Of a stretch of 64,000 bases of DNA, positions 1 through 8,715 are shown in pieces. Location: NCBI RefSeq assembly GCF_001469955.1, contig NZ_LOPU01000031.1, positions 62,001 through 126,000 on the forward strand. Reading direction: 5' to 3'. This DNA is from Haloprofundus marisrubri. Lineage in GTDB: Archaea; Halobacteriota; Halobacteria; Halobacteriales; Haloferacaceae. The position numbers and the translations under genes were made by a program. Numbering within the stretch: the stretch's first letter is position 1; each line of letters begins with the position of its first letter. Under the pieces are notes generated by a model that searched no databases, was not told the DNA's origin, and saw only the letters and a program-made list of their open reading frames with translations.

Positions 1-251
1 TGCTCGCCACCGGCGGTCCACCAGTGGACGATTTCGAGTTCCTGATTACCGCTGCCACCACCGTCGCCACCGCCGCCGCTCTGGTTGCCGCTGCCGCCCG
101 AGCCACCGCTTCCGTTGCCGCTGCCGTCACCGCCGTCGCCGCCGTCGCCGCCCTGCGAACAACCGGCGAGTGCGGTGACGCCCGCAGTACCTGCGAGGCC
201 AGTTAGTTTGAGATACGAACGTCGAGAGACCGGTGAATCTTTGTCAGTCAT
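1..251 (-). CDS. Sugar ABC transporter substrate-binding lipoprotein (5' end only)
   Basis: The first 83 codons of a gene that runs off the left edge. The N-terminus carries a twin-arginine motif (SRRSYLK, residues 9-15), a hydrophobic stretch and a lipobox ALAGC with Cys31, so the product is probably a Tat-exported lipoprotein anchored outside the membrane. A Gly/Ser/Asp-rich linker (residues about 32-70) follows. The mature start, with EIVHWWTAGG near residues 73-82, is typical of family 1 carbohydrate-binding proteins of ABC importers. The permease and ATPase genes would be expected to the left, outside the window. The ATG at 251 is the only start placed correctly before the Tat motif. The substrate cannot be told from this fragment. 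Confidence 0.85.
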   Translation of the reverse strand, partial: MTDKDSPVSRRSYLKLTGLAGTAGVTALAGCSQGGDGGDGGDGSGNGSGGSGGSGNQSGGGGDGGGSGNQELEIVHWWTAGGE

Positions 252-286
252 GATGAATCCTCAACGATTTACGGAGGGATATGGCC

Positions 287-322
287 ACTATCGATAGTTA
301 AGTATTACTCCGTCGACGAGTG
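287..322 (-). promoter_or_regulatory. Promoter region of the sugar-binding lipoprotein with two operator-like motifs
   Basis: Reading leftward, TACT-N8-GAGTG (306-322) lies just upstream of an AT-rich TATA-like stretch (about 298-305). It is one base from the TACT-N7/8-GAGTA motif reported for the haloarchaeal sugar regulator TrmB. A perfect 12-bp palindrome ACTATCGATAGT (287-298) lies immediately downstream. Both could be regulator sites, which would suit a sugar-uptake gene. This is inference from motif similarity only. Confidence 0.4.
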
Positions 323-470
323 AATTGTTATCATATGTGACGACTAACCGTCGAACCGACTCGTTTCCGATAAAGGCCGAGTTCGAGGTTCCGACGCGGT
401 GCATCGAGACGCCGCGAGACGACCGCTCGGAGTCGGAAGGGTCGCGTTCGGGTCGGCCGGTATCGGTGGC

Positions 471-476
471 TTTTAC
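471..476 (+). promoter_or_regulatory. TATA-like box of fumC
   Basis: TTTTAC 25-30 nt before the fumarase ATG, the spacing expected for a leaderless haloarchaeal transcript. No Shine-Dalgarno sequence precedes the ATG. Confidence 0.55.
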
Positions 477-500
477 GCCTCACTCTGCGTGGGGGCGACC

Positions 501-1907
501 ATGAGCGACGACTACCGTACGGAGCGAGACAGCCTCGGTGAGATGCAGGTCCCCACCGACGCGTACTGGGGCGCACAGACCCAACGCGCCGTCGAGAACT
601 TCCCCATCTCGGGAATCACGTTCGGACGGCGGTTCGTCCGCGCACTCGGCGTCGTCAAGAAGGCCGCCGCACAAGCCAACCGTGACCTCGGCCTGATTCC
701 CGACGAGAAGGCCGACGCCATCGTCGACGCCGCCGACGAGGTCATCGCCGGCGACCACGACGACCAGTTCCCCGTCGACGTGTTCCAAACCGGGTCGGGG
801 ACCTCCTCGAACATGAACGCCAACGAGGTCATCGCCAACCGGGCAGCGGAACTCGTCGGCGCGGAAATCGGTTCCCGGGAGATTCACCCGAACGACCACG
901 TCAACTACGGACAGTCCTCGAACGACGTGATTCCGACGGCGATGCACGTCGCGTCGCTCGAAGCCGTCGAGAAAGACCTCCTTCCGGCGCTATCGGAACT
1001 CGCCGAAGCGCTCGGCGAGAAAGAACAGGAGTTCGACGGCGTCGTCAAAACCGGCCGGACCCACCTGCAGGACGCCACACCCGTCCGCCTCGGTCAGGAG
1101 TTCGGCGGCTACCGAACCCAGATTGAGAAAGGCATCCGTCGCGTCGAACACACCCGCGACCACCTCTCGGAGTTGGCACTCGGTGGCACCGCAGTCGGGA
1201 CGGGCCTGAACACTCACCCCGAGTTCCCCGGGAAAGCCGCCGAGTACATCTCCGAGGAGACGGGAATCGAGTTCCGCGAAGCCGACAACCACTTCGAGGC
1301 GCAGGCCGCCCACGACGCGATGGGCGAGGCCCACGGCGCACTTCGGACCGTTGCCGGGTCGATGAACAAGATTGCCAACGACCTTCGGCTTCTGGCCTCC
1401 GGCCCGCGCAACGGTCTCGGCGAAATCGAGCAACCCGAGAACCAACCAGGAAGTAGCATCATGCCCGGCAAAATCAACCCCGTCGTCGCCGAAGCCGTCA
1501 ACCAGGTCCACAAACAGGTCGTCGGCAACGACGCCGCCGTCGCCGCGGGCGCGGCCGAGGGCCAAATCGACCTCAACCTCTACAAGCCGGTGCTGGCGCA
1601 CAACTTCCTCGAATCGACGGAACTGCTGTCGAACTCGGCGACGGTGTTCGCCGACCGGTTCGTCCGCAAGTTGGAGGCGAACGAGGAGTTCGCCGCCGAA
1701 CAGGTCGAACGGAGCATGGCGCTGGCGACGGCGCTCAACCCCGCCATCGGCTACGACAAAGCCTCGAAGGTCGCCAAGAAAGCGCTCGCGGAGAACAAGA
1801 CGGTGCGCGAAGTCGCCGTCGACGAGGGCTATCTCACCGAGGAAGAGGCCGACGAGGTACTCGACCCCGAGAAGATGACCCACCGCGGCATCCTCGGCGA
1901 CGACTGA
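501..1907 (+). CDS. fumC: Fumarate hydratase, class II
   Basis: A 468-residue protein, the usual length for class II fumarase. It reversibly hydrates fumarate to malate in the cytoplasmic TCA cycle without an Fe-S cluster. The superfamily signature GSSIMPGKINP lies at residues 317-327. Other class II hallmarks are GSGTSSNMNANEVIANR near residue 100, HPNDHVNYGQSSND near 133 and GRTHLQDATP near 187. An open frame continues upstream, but the ATG at 501 gives the family N-terminus (Met-Ser followed by TERDSLGEMQVP) and has a TATA-like box at leaderless spacing. It stands alone as a single transcription unit. Confidence 0.97.
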   Translation: MSDDYRTERDSLGEMQVPTDAYWGAQTQRAVENFPISGITFGRRFVRALGVVKKAAAQANRDLGLIPDEKADAIVDAADEVIAGDHDDQFPVDVFQTGSGTSSNMNANEVIANRAAELVGAEIGSREIHPNDHVNYGQSSNDVIPTAMHVASLEAVEKDLLPALSELAEALGEKEQEFDGVVKTGRTHLQDATPVRLGQEFGGYRTQIEKGIRRVEHTRDHLSELALGGTAVGTGLNTHPEFPGKAAEYISEETGIEFREADNHFEAQAAHDAMGEAHGALRTVAGSMNKIANDLRLLASGPRNGLGEIEQPENQPGSSIMPGKINPVVAEAVNQVHKQVVGNDAAVAAGAAEGQIDLNLYKPVLAHNFLESTELLSNSATVFADRFVRKLEANEEFAAEQVERSMALATALNPAIGYDKASKVAKKALAENKTVREVAVDEGYLTEEEADEVLDPEKMTHRGILGDD

Positions 1908-2138
1908 GGGTGCTGGGAGTCGGATTCGACGGCCGGCCGATGTGTCGCCGGCGCGACCAATCGGGTTCGTCGACCATCCACGAGTCGAGTCCGTTCTTCT
2001 GCGTAGACTGTTCACACACGACACCGGTTTCTGGAAACGAAATCGACAGACGGCGACACGACACGTGAACTGGTCACGAAAGCGTCGAAAAACGACATCT
2101 TGATGGGGTGTGCCCGTGATTTTTCCAGCATGGTTGGG

Positions 2139-2300
2139 ATGAACGTCCTACGCGAGTCGAAGGGCCGCGACAAGCTGCTGTGCCGAAAGTGCGGAGCCGA
2201 GTTCCCAGAGGGTCAGGCCACCCGAGACGGCTGGCACTATCGATGCCCCGAGGACGACTGCGACGCCGAAGGCCTCGGCGAAGGGCTTCGACGCGCCTGA
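2139..2300 (+). CDS. Small zinc-ribbon protein
   Basis: A 53-residue basic protein with CRKC and CPEDDC clusters spaced like a single zinc ribbon; the Cys side chains probably bind one zinc. Such very small zinc-finger proteins are common and poorly characterised in haloarchaea, and the molecular role is unknown. The start is uncertain: in-frame ATGs also lie at 2100, 2103 and 2130. 2139 was preferred because conserved-looking sequence begins there (MNVLRESKGRDK). It lies alone between fumC and gatE, all on the same strand. Confidence 0.75.
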   Translation: MNVLRESKGRDKLLCRKCGAEFPEGQATRDGWHYRCPEDDCDAEGLGEGLRRA

Positions 2301-2465
2301 GCGCACCTCGCTGACTGTACCGCCACGAAACCGAAAACCGACTCACTGCGGCCCGCGACCCGACCACGGTCGAACGCGAGCCGTGTCGGACGCTCTCATC
2401 TCTCACGTTCTTTCCCACCCTCCCGGTGCCGAGCGCCCGCCAGACGCGCGAGCGGGAGACTGAAC

Positions 2466-2474
2466 CATTTTTAC
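2466..2474 (+). promoter_or_regulatory. TATA-like box of gatE
   Basis: A T-run in the context CATTTTTAC, 25-33 nt before the gatE ATG, implying a leaderless or very short-leader mRNA. Confidence 0.5.
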
Positions 2475-2498
2475 GCCCCCCGCGCGCAGGGAGAGACA

Positions 2499-4367
2499 AT
2501 GACGGAGTACGACTACGAGGAGCTCGGCCTCGTCGCGGGGCTGGAGATTCACCAGCAACTCGACACCGCGACGAAGTTGTTCTGCGACTCGCCGACGGTG
2601 CGCCGCGAACCCGAGGAGGCGACCCGGACGTTCACGCGCTATCTCCACCCCACGCGGAGCGAACTCGGCGAAATCGACGACGCAGCGCTCGAAGAGAGCC
2701 GCGTCGACCGCGAGTTCGAGTATCTCGCCTACGACACGACTTGTCTCGTCGAAGAGGACGACGAACCGCCGGCGAAACTCGACGCCGAGGCGCTCGACGT
2801 GGTGATGCAGATTTCGGAGCTGATGGAGATGTCGGTCGTCGACCAGGCGCACGTGATGCGGAAAATCGTCGTCGACGGCTCGAACACCTCCGGCTTCCAG
2901 CGCTCGTCGCTCATCGCTCAAGACGGTGAAATCCAGACGAGCGAGGGAGCCGTCGGCATCGAAGACCTGATGCTCGAAGAGGAGTCCGCCCAGCGCATCG
3001 AGGAGCGCGACGACGGCGTCCTCTACAGCCTCGACCGTCTCGGGATTCCCCTCGTCGAAATCGGAACCAAACCCGACATCTCCTCGCCCGAGCAGGCCCG
3101 CGAAGCCGCCGAGACAATCGGGATGCTGCTCCGCTCGACGGGGAAGGTCAAGCGCGGCCTCGGCACCATCCGCCAGGACGTGAACGTCTCCATCGCCGAC
3201 GGCGCGCGCGTGGAGATGAAAGGCGTCCAGAGCCTCGACGACATCGACGACATCGTCCGCAACGAGGTCGGCCGACAGGTCGAACTGCTCGCCATCCGCG
3301 ACGAGTTACAGCAGCGAGACGCCCACGTCGGCGAGCCACAGGACGTGACTGACGTGTTCGCCGACAGCGATTCGGGAGTTATTCGCGGCGCGCTAGATTC
3401 GGGTGGGAAGGTTACAGGAGTGCGTCTCGCAGGGTTCGACGGCCTCGTCGGCCGCGAACTCCAACCGGACCGCCGCCTCGGTACCGAACTCTCCGACCAC
3501 GCGAAACGCCACGGCGCGGGCGGCATCTTCCACACCGACGAACTGCCCGCCTACGGCGTCACCGAGGAGGAAGTCGACGCACTGCGCGAGGCTGTCGGCG
3601 CGGAACCGGAGGACGCAGTGGCTATCGTCGCCGCCGACTCGCAGACCGCAGACCTCGCTATCGACGCGGCAGCGGTCCGTGCCGAGGCAGCCATCGAAGG
3701 CGTCCCCGAGGAGACCCGGGGGGCGAACGACGACGGGACCACGCGCTACCTCCGGCCGCTGCCGGGCGCGGCGCGGATGTACCCCGAGACGGACGTGCCG
3801 CCGGTCGAACCCGACCCCTCCGAAGTCGAAGTGCCCGAACTGCTCACCGAGAAAGTCGAGCGCTACCAATCTGAGTTCGGCCTCGACGCCGGACTCGCCG
3901 AACAGGTCGCCTACGGCCGCCGGATGCCGTTGTTCGAACGGGCCGTCGACGACGGCGCGGACCCGACGTTCGTCGCCGGACTCGTCGAGAGTACAGTGAC
4001 GGAACTCCGGCGCGACGACGTGCCCGTCGAAAATCTCGACGACGAGCAGTTGCTCGCAGTCGTCGCCCTCGTCACCGACGGTGACCTCGCAAAAGAGGGC
4101 GTCAACGAAGTGCTGGCGCTCTTGGCCGAGAACCCACAACTCTCGGCCGAAGAGGCAGTCGAGGAGGCGGGCCTCTCCGGTGTCAGCGAAGACGAGGTGC
4201 GCGACGCCGTCGTCGAAGTCGTCGAGCGCAACGAGTCGCAAGTCGAAAACGAAGGGATGGCTGCGTTCTCGGGACTGATGGGCGAAGCGATGGGCGCACT
4301 CCGTGGTCGTGCCGACGGCGAAATCGTCAGCAGCGTGCTCCGCGAAGAGATTCAAAAGCGCGCCTGA
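2499..4367 (+). CDS. gatE: Glutamyl-tRNA(Gln) amidotransferase subunit E
   Basis: 622 residues, matching archaeal GatE. With GatD it converts mischarged Glu-tRNA(Gln) to Gln-tRNA(Gln), the archaeal route to glutaminyl-tRNA. The N-terminal GatB/E catalytic core starts with LEIHQQLDTATKLFCDSP (residues about 15-32) and contains the family block around DVNVSIADGARVEMKGVQ (residues about 227-244). The middle contains the AspRS-like insertion that separates GatE from bacterial GatB, and the C-terminus is the helical YqeY-type tail. GatD is not in the window. Confidence 0.96.
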   Translation: MTEYDYEELGLVAGLEIHQQLDTATKLFCDSPTVRREPEEATRTFTRYLHPTRSELGEIDDAALEESRVDREFEYLAYDTTCLVEEDDEPPAKLDAEALDVVMQISELMEMSVVDQAHVMRKIVVDGSNTSGFQRSSLIAQDGEIQTSEGAVGIEDLMLEEESAQRIEERDDGVLYSLDRLGIPLVEIGTKPDISSPEQAREAAETIGMLLRSTGKVKRGLGTIRQDVNVSIADGARVEMKGVQSLDDIDDIVRNEVGRQVELLAIRDELQQRDAHVGEPQDVTDVFADSDSGVIRGALDSGGKVTGVRLAGFDGLVGRELQPDRRLGTELSDHAKRHGAGGIFHTDELPAYGVTEEEVDALREAVGAEPEDAVAIVAADSQTADLAIDAAAVRAEAAIEGVPEETRGANDDGTTRYLRPLPGAARMYPETDVPPVEPDPSEVEVPELLTEKVERYQSEFGLDAGLAEQVAYGRRMPLFERAVDDGADPTFVAGLVESTVTELRRDDVPVENLDDEQLLAVVALVTDGDLAKEGVNEVLALLAENPQLSAEEAVEEAGLSGVSEDEVRDAVVEVVERNESQVENEGMAAFSGLMGEAMGALRGRADGEIVSSVLREEIQKRA

Positions 4368-4452
4368 AAACTCGGACACGATAGCGACGCCTCTCGGATA
4401 TCGACTGTTTTTCGGTCGGAATCGGTCTCGGTTCGGTCAGTTGCTACCAGAA

Positions 4453-4752
4453 TTACGCCGCTTCAACGGACGTGAGTGTGATACAGCCGTGTTCACGAAT
4501 CGTCACCTCGAACCCCTCGTAGTCGAAGGTGACGACCCGACTGTTCGGCGTCGCCGTCGCCCCGGCGAACAGCGCTTCGAGCGCGTCGGGGTCGACGACC
4601 GAGTACAGCGGCGAGATTTCCATCGGTGAGACGCCTCGAAGCGCCGAAACCGTCTGAACGAGTTCCTCTACGACCGAGTCGACGTACGGGTTGAACAGCG
4701 TACAGTACTCGTGGGGGCCCGAGGCGTCGCTCACGTGATTTTGTGTCGACAT
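4453..4752 (-). CDS. HalOD1 output-domain protein
   Basis: A 99-residue protein consisting almost entirely of a HalOD1-type output domain (residues about 20-92; SALRGVSPMEISPLYSVVDPDALEALF is diagnostic). HalOD1 proteins are haloarchaeal signalling outputs, often found beside sensor kinases or response regulators, but their activity is not defined. There is no sensor or kinase next to it. The same-strand neighbour upstream is the Lrp gene at 4948, 195 bp away, with no sign of co-transcription. Confidence 0.8.
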   Translation of the reverse strand: MSTQNHVSDASGPHEYCTLFNPYVDSVVEELVQTVSALRGVSPMEISPLYSVVDPDALEALFAGATATPNSRVVTFDYEGFEVTIREHGCITLTSVEAA

Positions 4753-4947
4753 CAGCTATGCTATGCCGTCGAGATGGATAACGCGGCGTATCGAACCAAA
4801 TTTGGCTGCTTCCACTCCGGCCAGAGAGTCGTCAACTTCGACTGCTACGACGGATTCGTGGTGAGACGGCGAATCGGATGACGAATCGACAGCGATAGAC
4901 CGAGTTCCCGACGGGTCGACGGCAAGGATGCGGACTATCGACTCGGC

Positions 4948-5433
4948 TCACTCCTCGCCGAGTTCCTCGACGAGCGTCTCGACGCTGTAACTCTGCAGCA
5001 CGCGTTGGCTGTCCCGGAGCGTCGAGATGACGTACGTCGAGTTCGTTCGGTCGACTTCCTCGATAGCCTCGAACTCCGAGATGAGTCGTTCGACCATCTC
5101 GCTGCCGGTGAGACGGGCGATGACGATGAAATCCGTCTCACCCATCGTGAAGTACGTCTGCGTGACGCCTTCGACGGCCATCAGTTTCTCCCCGACGTCG
5201 TCGTACGACCCGCTGTAGTCGGCCAGCACTTCGACGATAACGGTGACGCCGAGACCGAACTTCTCCAAGTCGACGTCGTAGAGGTCGTTTGCGATGATGC
5301 CGTCTTCTTTCAGATTGTTCAGCCGATAGTGAATCGTCGACACCGGAATGCCCGTCTCCTCGTGGAGGCGTTCGGGACTGCCGGTCCCGAGGTCGGAGAT
5401 GGCTTTCAGAAGCGTGATGTCGCGTTCGTCCAT
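4948..5433 (-). CDS. Lrp/AsnC family transcriptional regulator
   Basis: 161 residues with a winged helix-turn-helix at about 1-60 (LDERDITLL-like start, then RLHEETGIPVSTIHYRL as the recognition unit) and a RAM/AsnC ligand domain at about 65-145. It is a DNA-binding regulator that normally responds to an amino acid or other small effector. It is transcribed divergently from the DMT transporter at 5627, with a 193-bp shared promoter region containing a 9-bp inverted repeat. The likely target is therefore that exporter and/or its own gene. Confidence 0.92.
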   Translation of the reverse strand: MDERDITLLKAISDLGTGSPERLHEETGIPVSTIHYRLNNLKEDGIIANDLYDVDLEKFGLGVTVIVEVLADYSGSYDDVGEKLMAVEGVTQTYFTMGETDFIVIARLTGSEMVERLISEFEAIEEVDRTNSTYVISTLRDSQRVLQSYSVETLVEELGEE

Positions 5434-5549
5434 GCGCAGTCGGTTCGGCGGAAGCCCCTATGTAGCCTCCGGCGAGGCCGAGGTTGGATGGGTCTCCAAC
5501 AGAGACGCGACTGCCCGTGGGATTCTCTAACATTACCGGCCAGATAATC

Positions 5550-5619
5550 TATCACGTTCTATCGAAACGGATTCTCTTGTAGACAAGTTTAAGGACACGA
5601 GGGAATTACGAACGTGATA
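5550..5619. promoter_or_regulatory. Divergent promoter with inverted repeat between Lrp and DMT genes
   Basis: TATCACGTT (5550-5558) is repeated in inverse as AACGTGATA (5611-5619). A TTTAA box (5588-5592) lies between them, 35 nt before the transporter ATG at 5627. The arms are 61 bp centre to centre, about six helical turns, which would suit a DNA-looping Lrp oligomer. The operator role is inferred from position only. Confidence 0.45.
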
Positions 5620-5626
5620 CGAACCA

Positions 5627-6583
5627 ATGTCTCTCCGTCGTCTCTATCGACAACATTCGACCGCAGTGTTGTTCGCCTGTCTCGCCGTGTTCTGGGGCAC
5701 CTCCTTCGTCGCCATCGAAGTCGGCCTCCACTACGTCCCGCCGCTGTACTTCGCGGGCGCACGGTACGCCGTCGCAGGCGCAGTCGTCTTCGCGTACGCC
5801 GTCGCCACGAGCGACCGGTGGCTCCCGAGTGGGCGCGATGAGTGGCTCGTCGTCACCATCGCCGGCCTGTTTCTCATCGGCGCATACCACGCGTTCCTCT
5901 ACCTGGGTGAACTCCGGGTTTCGGGGCCCATTGCCGCCGTCGTCATCAGCCTCACGCCCATCTTGACCGCCGCCGTTGCGAGCGCGTTGCTCCCGTCGAA
6001 CCGACTGGGCGTCGGCGAACTCGTCGGCCTCGGCTTCGGCCTCGTCGGCGTCGTCGTCCTCGTCGCCCCCGACCCGACGGCGCTCGAACTCGGTTCGATA
6101 ATCGGCGTCGTGCTCGTGTTCCTCAGCGCCGCCTCGTTCGCCGTCGGCTCGGTCCTGACTCGGCCGTTCGACTCTGACCTCCCGCTCGTCTCGATGGAGG
6201 CGTGGGCGATGCTGCTCGGCGCGGCGTCGCTGTTCGTCGGCGGCGCGCTCCGTGGCGAGTCGCTCGGCGCGGTTCAGGTGACGCCCATTGCCATCGCGTC
6301 GTTCCTCTACCTGACCTTCGTCTCGGGCGTCGTCGGCTTCCTCTTGTACTTCGAGCTGCTCGACCGAACCGGCCCGACCGAAATCAACCTCATCGGCTAC
6401 GCCGAACCGGTCGTCGCAACGCTCGCAAGCGCCGCGCTCGTCGGTCACGTCGTCGAACCCAACGCACTCGTCGGCTTCGTCGCTATCTTCGTCGGCTTCG
6501 GCGTGCTGAAGCGCGACGCGGTCCGTGAGTTCGTCGTCGACGACGTCCCCGTGAAAAACGACGGCTACCCCGACGCGGACTGA
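5627..6583 (+). CDS. EamA/DMT-family drug-metabolite transporter
   Basis: 318 residues with about ten hydrophobic segments in two EamA repeats (residues about 10-145 and 155-297). The N-terminus has FWGTSFVAIEVGLHYVPP, the typical first-helix motif. It is probably an inner-membrane exporter of a metabolite or amino acid. The adjacent divergent Lrp regulator supports an amino-acid-related substrate, but the sequence does not identify it. Confidence 0.92.
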   Translation: MSLRRLYRQHSTAVLFACLAVFWGTSFVAIEVGLHYVPPLYFAGARYAVAGAVVFAYAVATSDRWLPSGRDEWLVVTIAGLFLIGAYHAFLYLGELRVSGPIAAVVISLTPILTAAVASALLPSNRLGVGELVGLGFGLVGVVVLVAPDPTALELGSIIGVVLVFLSAASFAVGSVLTRPFDSDLPLVSMEAWAMLLGAASLFVGGALRGESLGAVQVTPIAIASFLYLTFVSGVVGFLLYFELLDRTGPTEINLIGYAEPVVATLASAALVGHVVEPNALVGFVAIFVGFGVLKRDAVREFVVDDVPVKNDGYPDAD

Positions 6584-6667
6584 GTTTCCGGGGCCTCTCC
6601 GACAGTTAGTGGGTCCAGCCTCTCTCAGTTCGTGAGGCAGCCGGTCCGTTGGTGGCTCAGCCCGGCA

Positions 6668-6707
6668 GTCCGACAGTCTGACGGTCTGACGGTCCGGCGG
6701 TCCGTTC
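6668..6707. repeat. Degenerate 8-bp tandem repeat
   Basis: Five consecutive octamers (GTCCGACA, GTCTGACG, GTCTGACG, GTCCGGCG and a partial GTCCGTTC) lie between the convergent 3' ends of the DMT and MFS genes. They may be slipped-strand expansion in unconstrained DNA or part of a termination zone. No coding potential was seen. Confidence 0.6.
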
Positions 6708-6712
6708 GCTCG

Positions 6713-8065
6713 CTACTCTTCTACTCCGTCAGTCGCCGAGAACGGCGAGCGCCGTGTCGTGACCGTCTCTTCTACTTGCGTCCAGACCAACACCGCGCCG
6801 ACGGCCGCCAGCGCCGCACCGAACGCGAACGGGACGCCGAAGCCGAAGGTGACGAGAAAGCCCGCCGACAGCGGCCCGAAGGCGACACCGAATCCGAACG
6901 CCATCGTCAGCACCGAGAGCGTCGTCCCCGACTGGCCGTCGGGAGCCAAGTCGCCGGCGAGTGCGAGCGCCGGTGCGAACACCATCGCCCCCGCGACGCC
7001 TTGGGCGAACCGAGCACCGAACATCAGCCACGGGTCGTACAGCATCCCTTGGACGAACGTCGTCGGGACCAGAAGCACCATCCCGGCGAGGATGAATATC
7101 CGACGGCCGTAGAAGTCCGTCGCCCGCCCGATAGGCATCTGCAGGAATATCTGCGCCAACACGAACGCGGCGAACTGGAGGCCGAACAGCGTCGGTCCTT
7201 GGTCGAGTCGTGCGTTGATGATGTCGCCGAGCGTGGCGAACAGCGCGATGCCGACTGCCATGAAAAAGGAGACGACACCGAGGGTGAAAACCGGGTCCAA
7301 GACGCCTTTCCCGGAGCTGTCGAACACGCTGAACCCATCGAGCGCGCTGCCGTCCTCGTCGGCGGATTCGTCTCCGGGCGAGTCCGCGGAGACGGTCTCG
7401 GGGTCACGAATCAGCGCGAGAATGAGAAAGAAGCTGACCGTCGCGGTCAGCGTGGCGAAGTAGAACGCGGCGTCGAAGCCGCTGAACTGAACCTGCGTGC
7501 CGCCGAGTCCGACCGCGTACGGCCCGCCGGCGACGACAGCACCCGCCGCGACGGGGCCGACGCCGAAGCCGACGAGTCGGAACGTGTTGTACGTCCCCAT
7601 GTTGCCGCCGCGGTTCGCCTCCGACGCCAAGTCGTTGACGAGTGCGACGGTCGTCGGGATGATGAGCGCGCCCGCGACACCTTGCAGTACACGTAATCCG
7701 ACGAGGTGCCAGTAGTCGGTGGCGAGCGAGTACGAGAAACTGGCGACGCCGATGAGCAGCAAGCCGACGAGGACGAAGATTTTGCGTCTCCCCGTTCGGT
7801 CGGACAGTCGTCCCGTGAACGGCTGCAGCGGGCTGTTGACGAGACCGAAAAGCGAGAGCACGACGCCGGTGATGGCGACTTCGGTCAGTCCGAACGTGTT
7901 TCCGGTGACGAGTTCGCTCCCGATGAAAAGCGGGAGCACGACGATGAGAAAGGAGTTGCCGACCGACTCGGTCATCCGCGCCAGCGCCAGCGCCAGTACC
8001 TGCGGGTCGACCCCCAACCGACTCGACGTCACTCGGAACTCACCGAGGCTGCCACACTCATACAC
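6713..8065 (-). CDS. MFS transporter
   Basis: 450 residues with 12 predicted membrane segments. The A-like motif GRLSDRTGRRKIF (after helix 2) and the second-half counterpart GRATDFYGRRIFIL mark the major facilitator superfamily, with a central acidic cytoplasmic loop (residues about 215-245). Its overall look is that of a drug/H+ antiporter-type exporter, but substrate and direction are not determined. The gene starts with GTG at 8065. It converges on the DMT gene and stands alone. Confidence 0.92.
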   Translation of the reverse strand: MYECGSLGEFRVTSSRLGVDPQVLALALARMTESVGNSFLIVVLPLFIGSELVTGNTFGLTEVAITGVVLSLFGLVNSPLQPFTGRLSDRTGRRKIFVLVGLLLIGVASFSYSLATDYWHLVGLRVLQGVAGALIIPTTVALVNDLASEANRGGNMGTYNTFRLVGFGVGPVAAGAVVAGGPYAVGLGGTQVQFSGFDAAFYFATLTATVSFFLILALIRDPETVSADSPGDESADEDGSALDGFSVFDSSGKGVLDPVFTLGVVSFFMAVGIALFATLGDIINARLDQGPTLFGLQFAAFVLAQIFLQMPIGRATDFYGRRIFILAGMVLLVPTTFVQGMLYDPWLMFGARFAQGVAGAMVFAPALALAGDLAPDGQSGTTLSVLTMAFGFGVAFGPLSAGFLVTFGFGVPFAFGAALAAVGAVLVWTQVEETVTTRRSPFSATDGVEE

Positions 8066-8176
8066 ACGGTTAGAGGTGGCGACGCAATACCGTTGTGGCT
8101 TCGACGGCCGATGGGCGGGACGGACGCGTCGGCGACGACCGTCGACCGCAAACCACGGAATCGCCTGAATCGACGC

Positions 8177-8614
8177 TCAGGAGTACGCCACACCGTACAC
8201 AGCTAGCGCACCTGTACTCGCCGCCGCCCCCACCATGACGAGACGGAGTGCGACGCCGTCGTCGCCGGCGTAGACGGGAACGAGTGCGAACGCACCGAGG
8301 GCGACGGCCGCACAGACCGGTGCGAGAATACGGTCGTACTTCTCGTCGTACTCGATGCTCGCGGCTTCGGCCCACCACGTCTCCTCGGGGTCGAAAAGAC
8401 GGCGTTCGATGCCGTCGTCAGTTCTGATGGCTCGGTAGCGCAGTCTCACCCGAAACAACACGAAACCGAACAGTCCGGGGAGAAACAGCGCCGTTTGGAC
8501 GTTTCGACCGAGTGTAAGAAGGACCGGCGCGACGACCGGAATCGGGAGAACCAACAGCACGACCGCCTCCGCGACGTCGCGGATGCGATTGTGTGGTTTC
8601 TGTTGGGAGGGCAT
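8177..8614 (-). CDS. Conserved membrane protein of unknown function
   Basis: 145 residues with four hydrophobic segments arranged as two hairpins (about 14-32, 38-52, 95-113 and 122-142). A polar middle section (IRTDDGIERRLFDPEETWWAEA) probably lies on the cytoplasmic side. I do not recognise the family. It is divergent from the MaoC gene at 8716 with about 100 bp between them. Confidence 0.7.
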   Translation of the reverse strand: MPSQQKPHNRIRDVAEAVVLLVLPIPVVAPVLLTLGRNVQTALFLPGLFGFVLFRVRLRYRAIRTDDGIERRLFDPEETWWAEAASIEYDEKYDRILAPVCAAVALGAFALVPVYAGDDGVALRLVMVGAAASTGALAVYGVAYS

Positions 8615-8715
8615 CGTTTCGTGCTCGTGGAGTCGGTGAATAGTTCTTTCGCGCGCGGTCGCTCATTCGGCGACCGCCGGAAAACTATTTGCACCGCTCG
8701 CGTGTCTGAGCGTCT

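Noticed and set aside
6668-6707. Octamer repeat as a CRISPR or telomere-like element
   Set aside because: Only about 40 bp long, degenerate and without spacers; more likely slippage between convergent genes.
6632-7696. Plus-strand open frame opposite the MFS gene
   Set aside because: The MFS reading on the other strand has clear membrane helices and motifs; this frame is an Arg/Glu-rich shadow.
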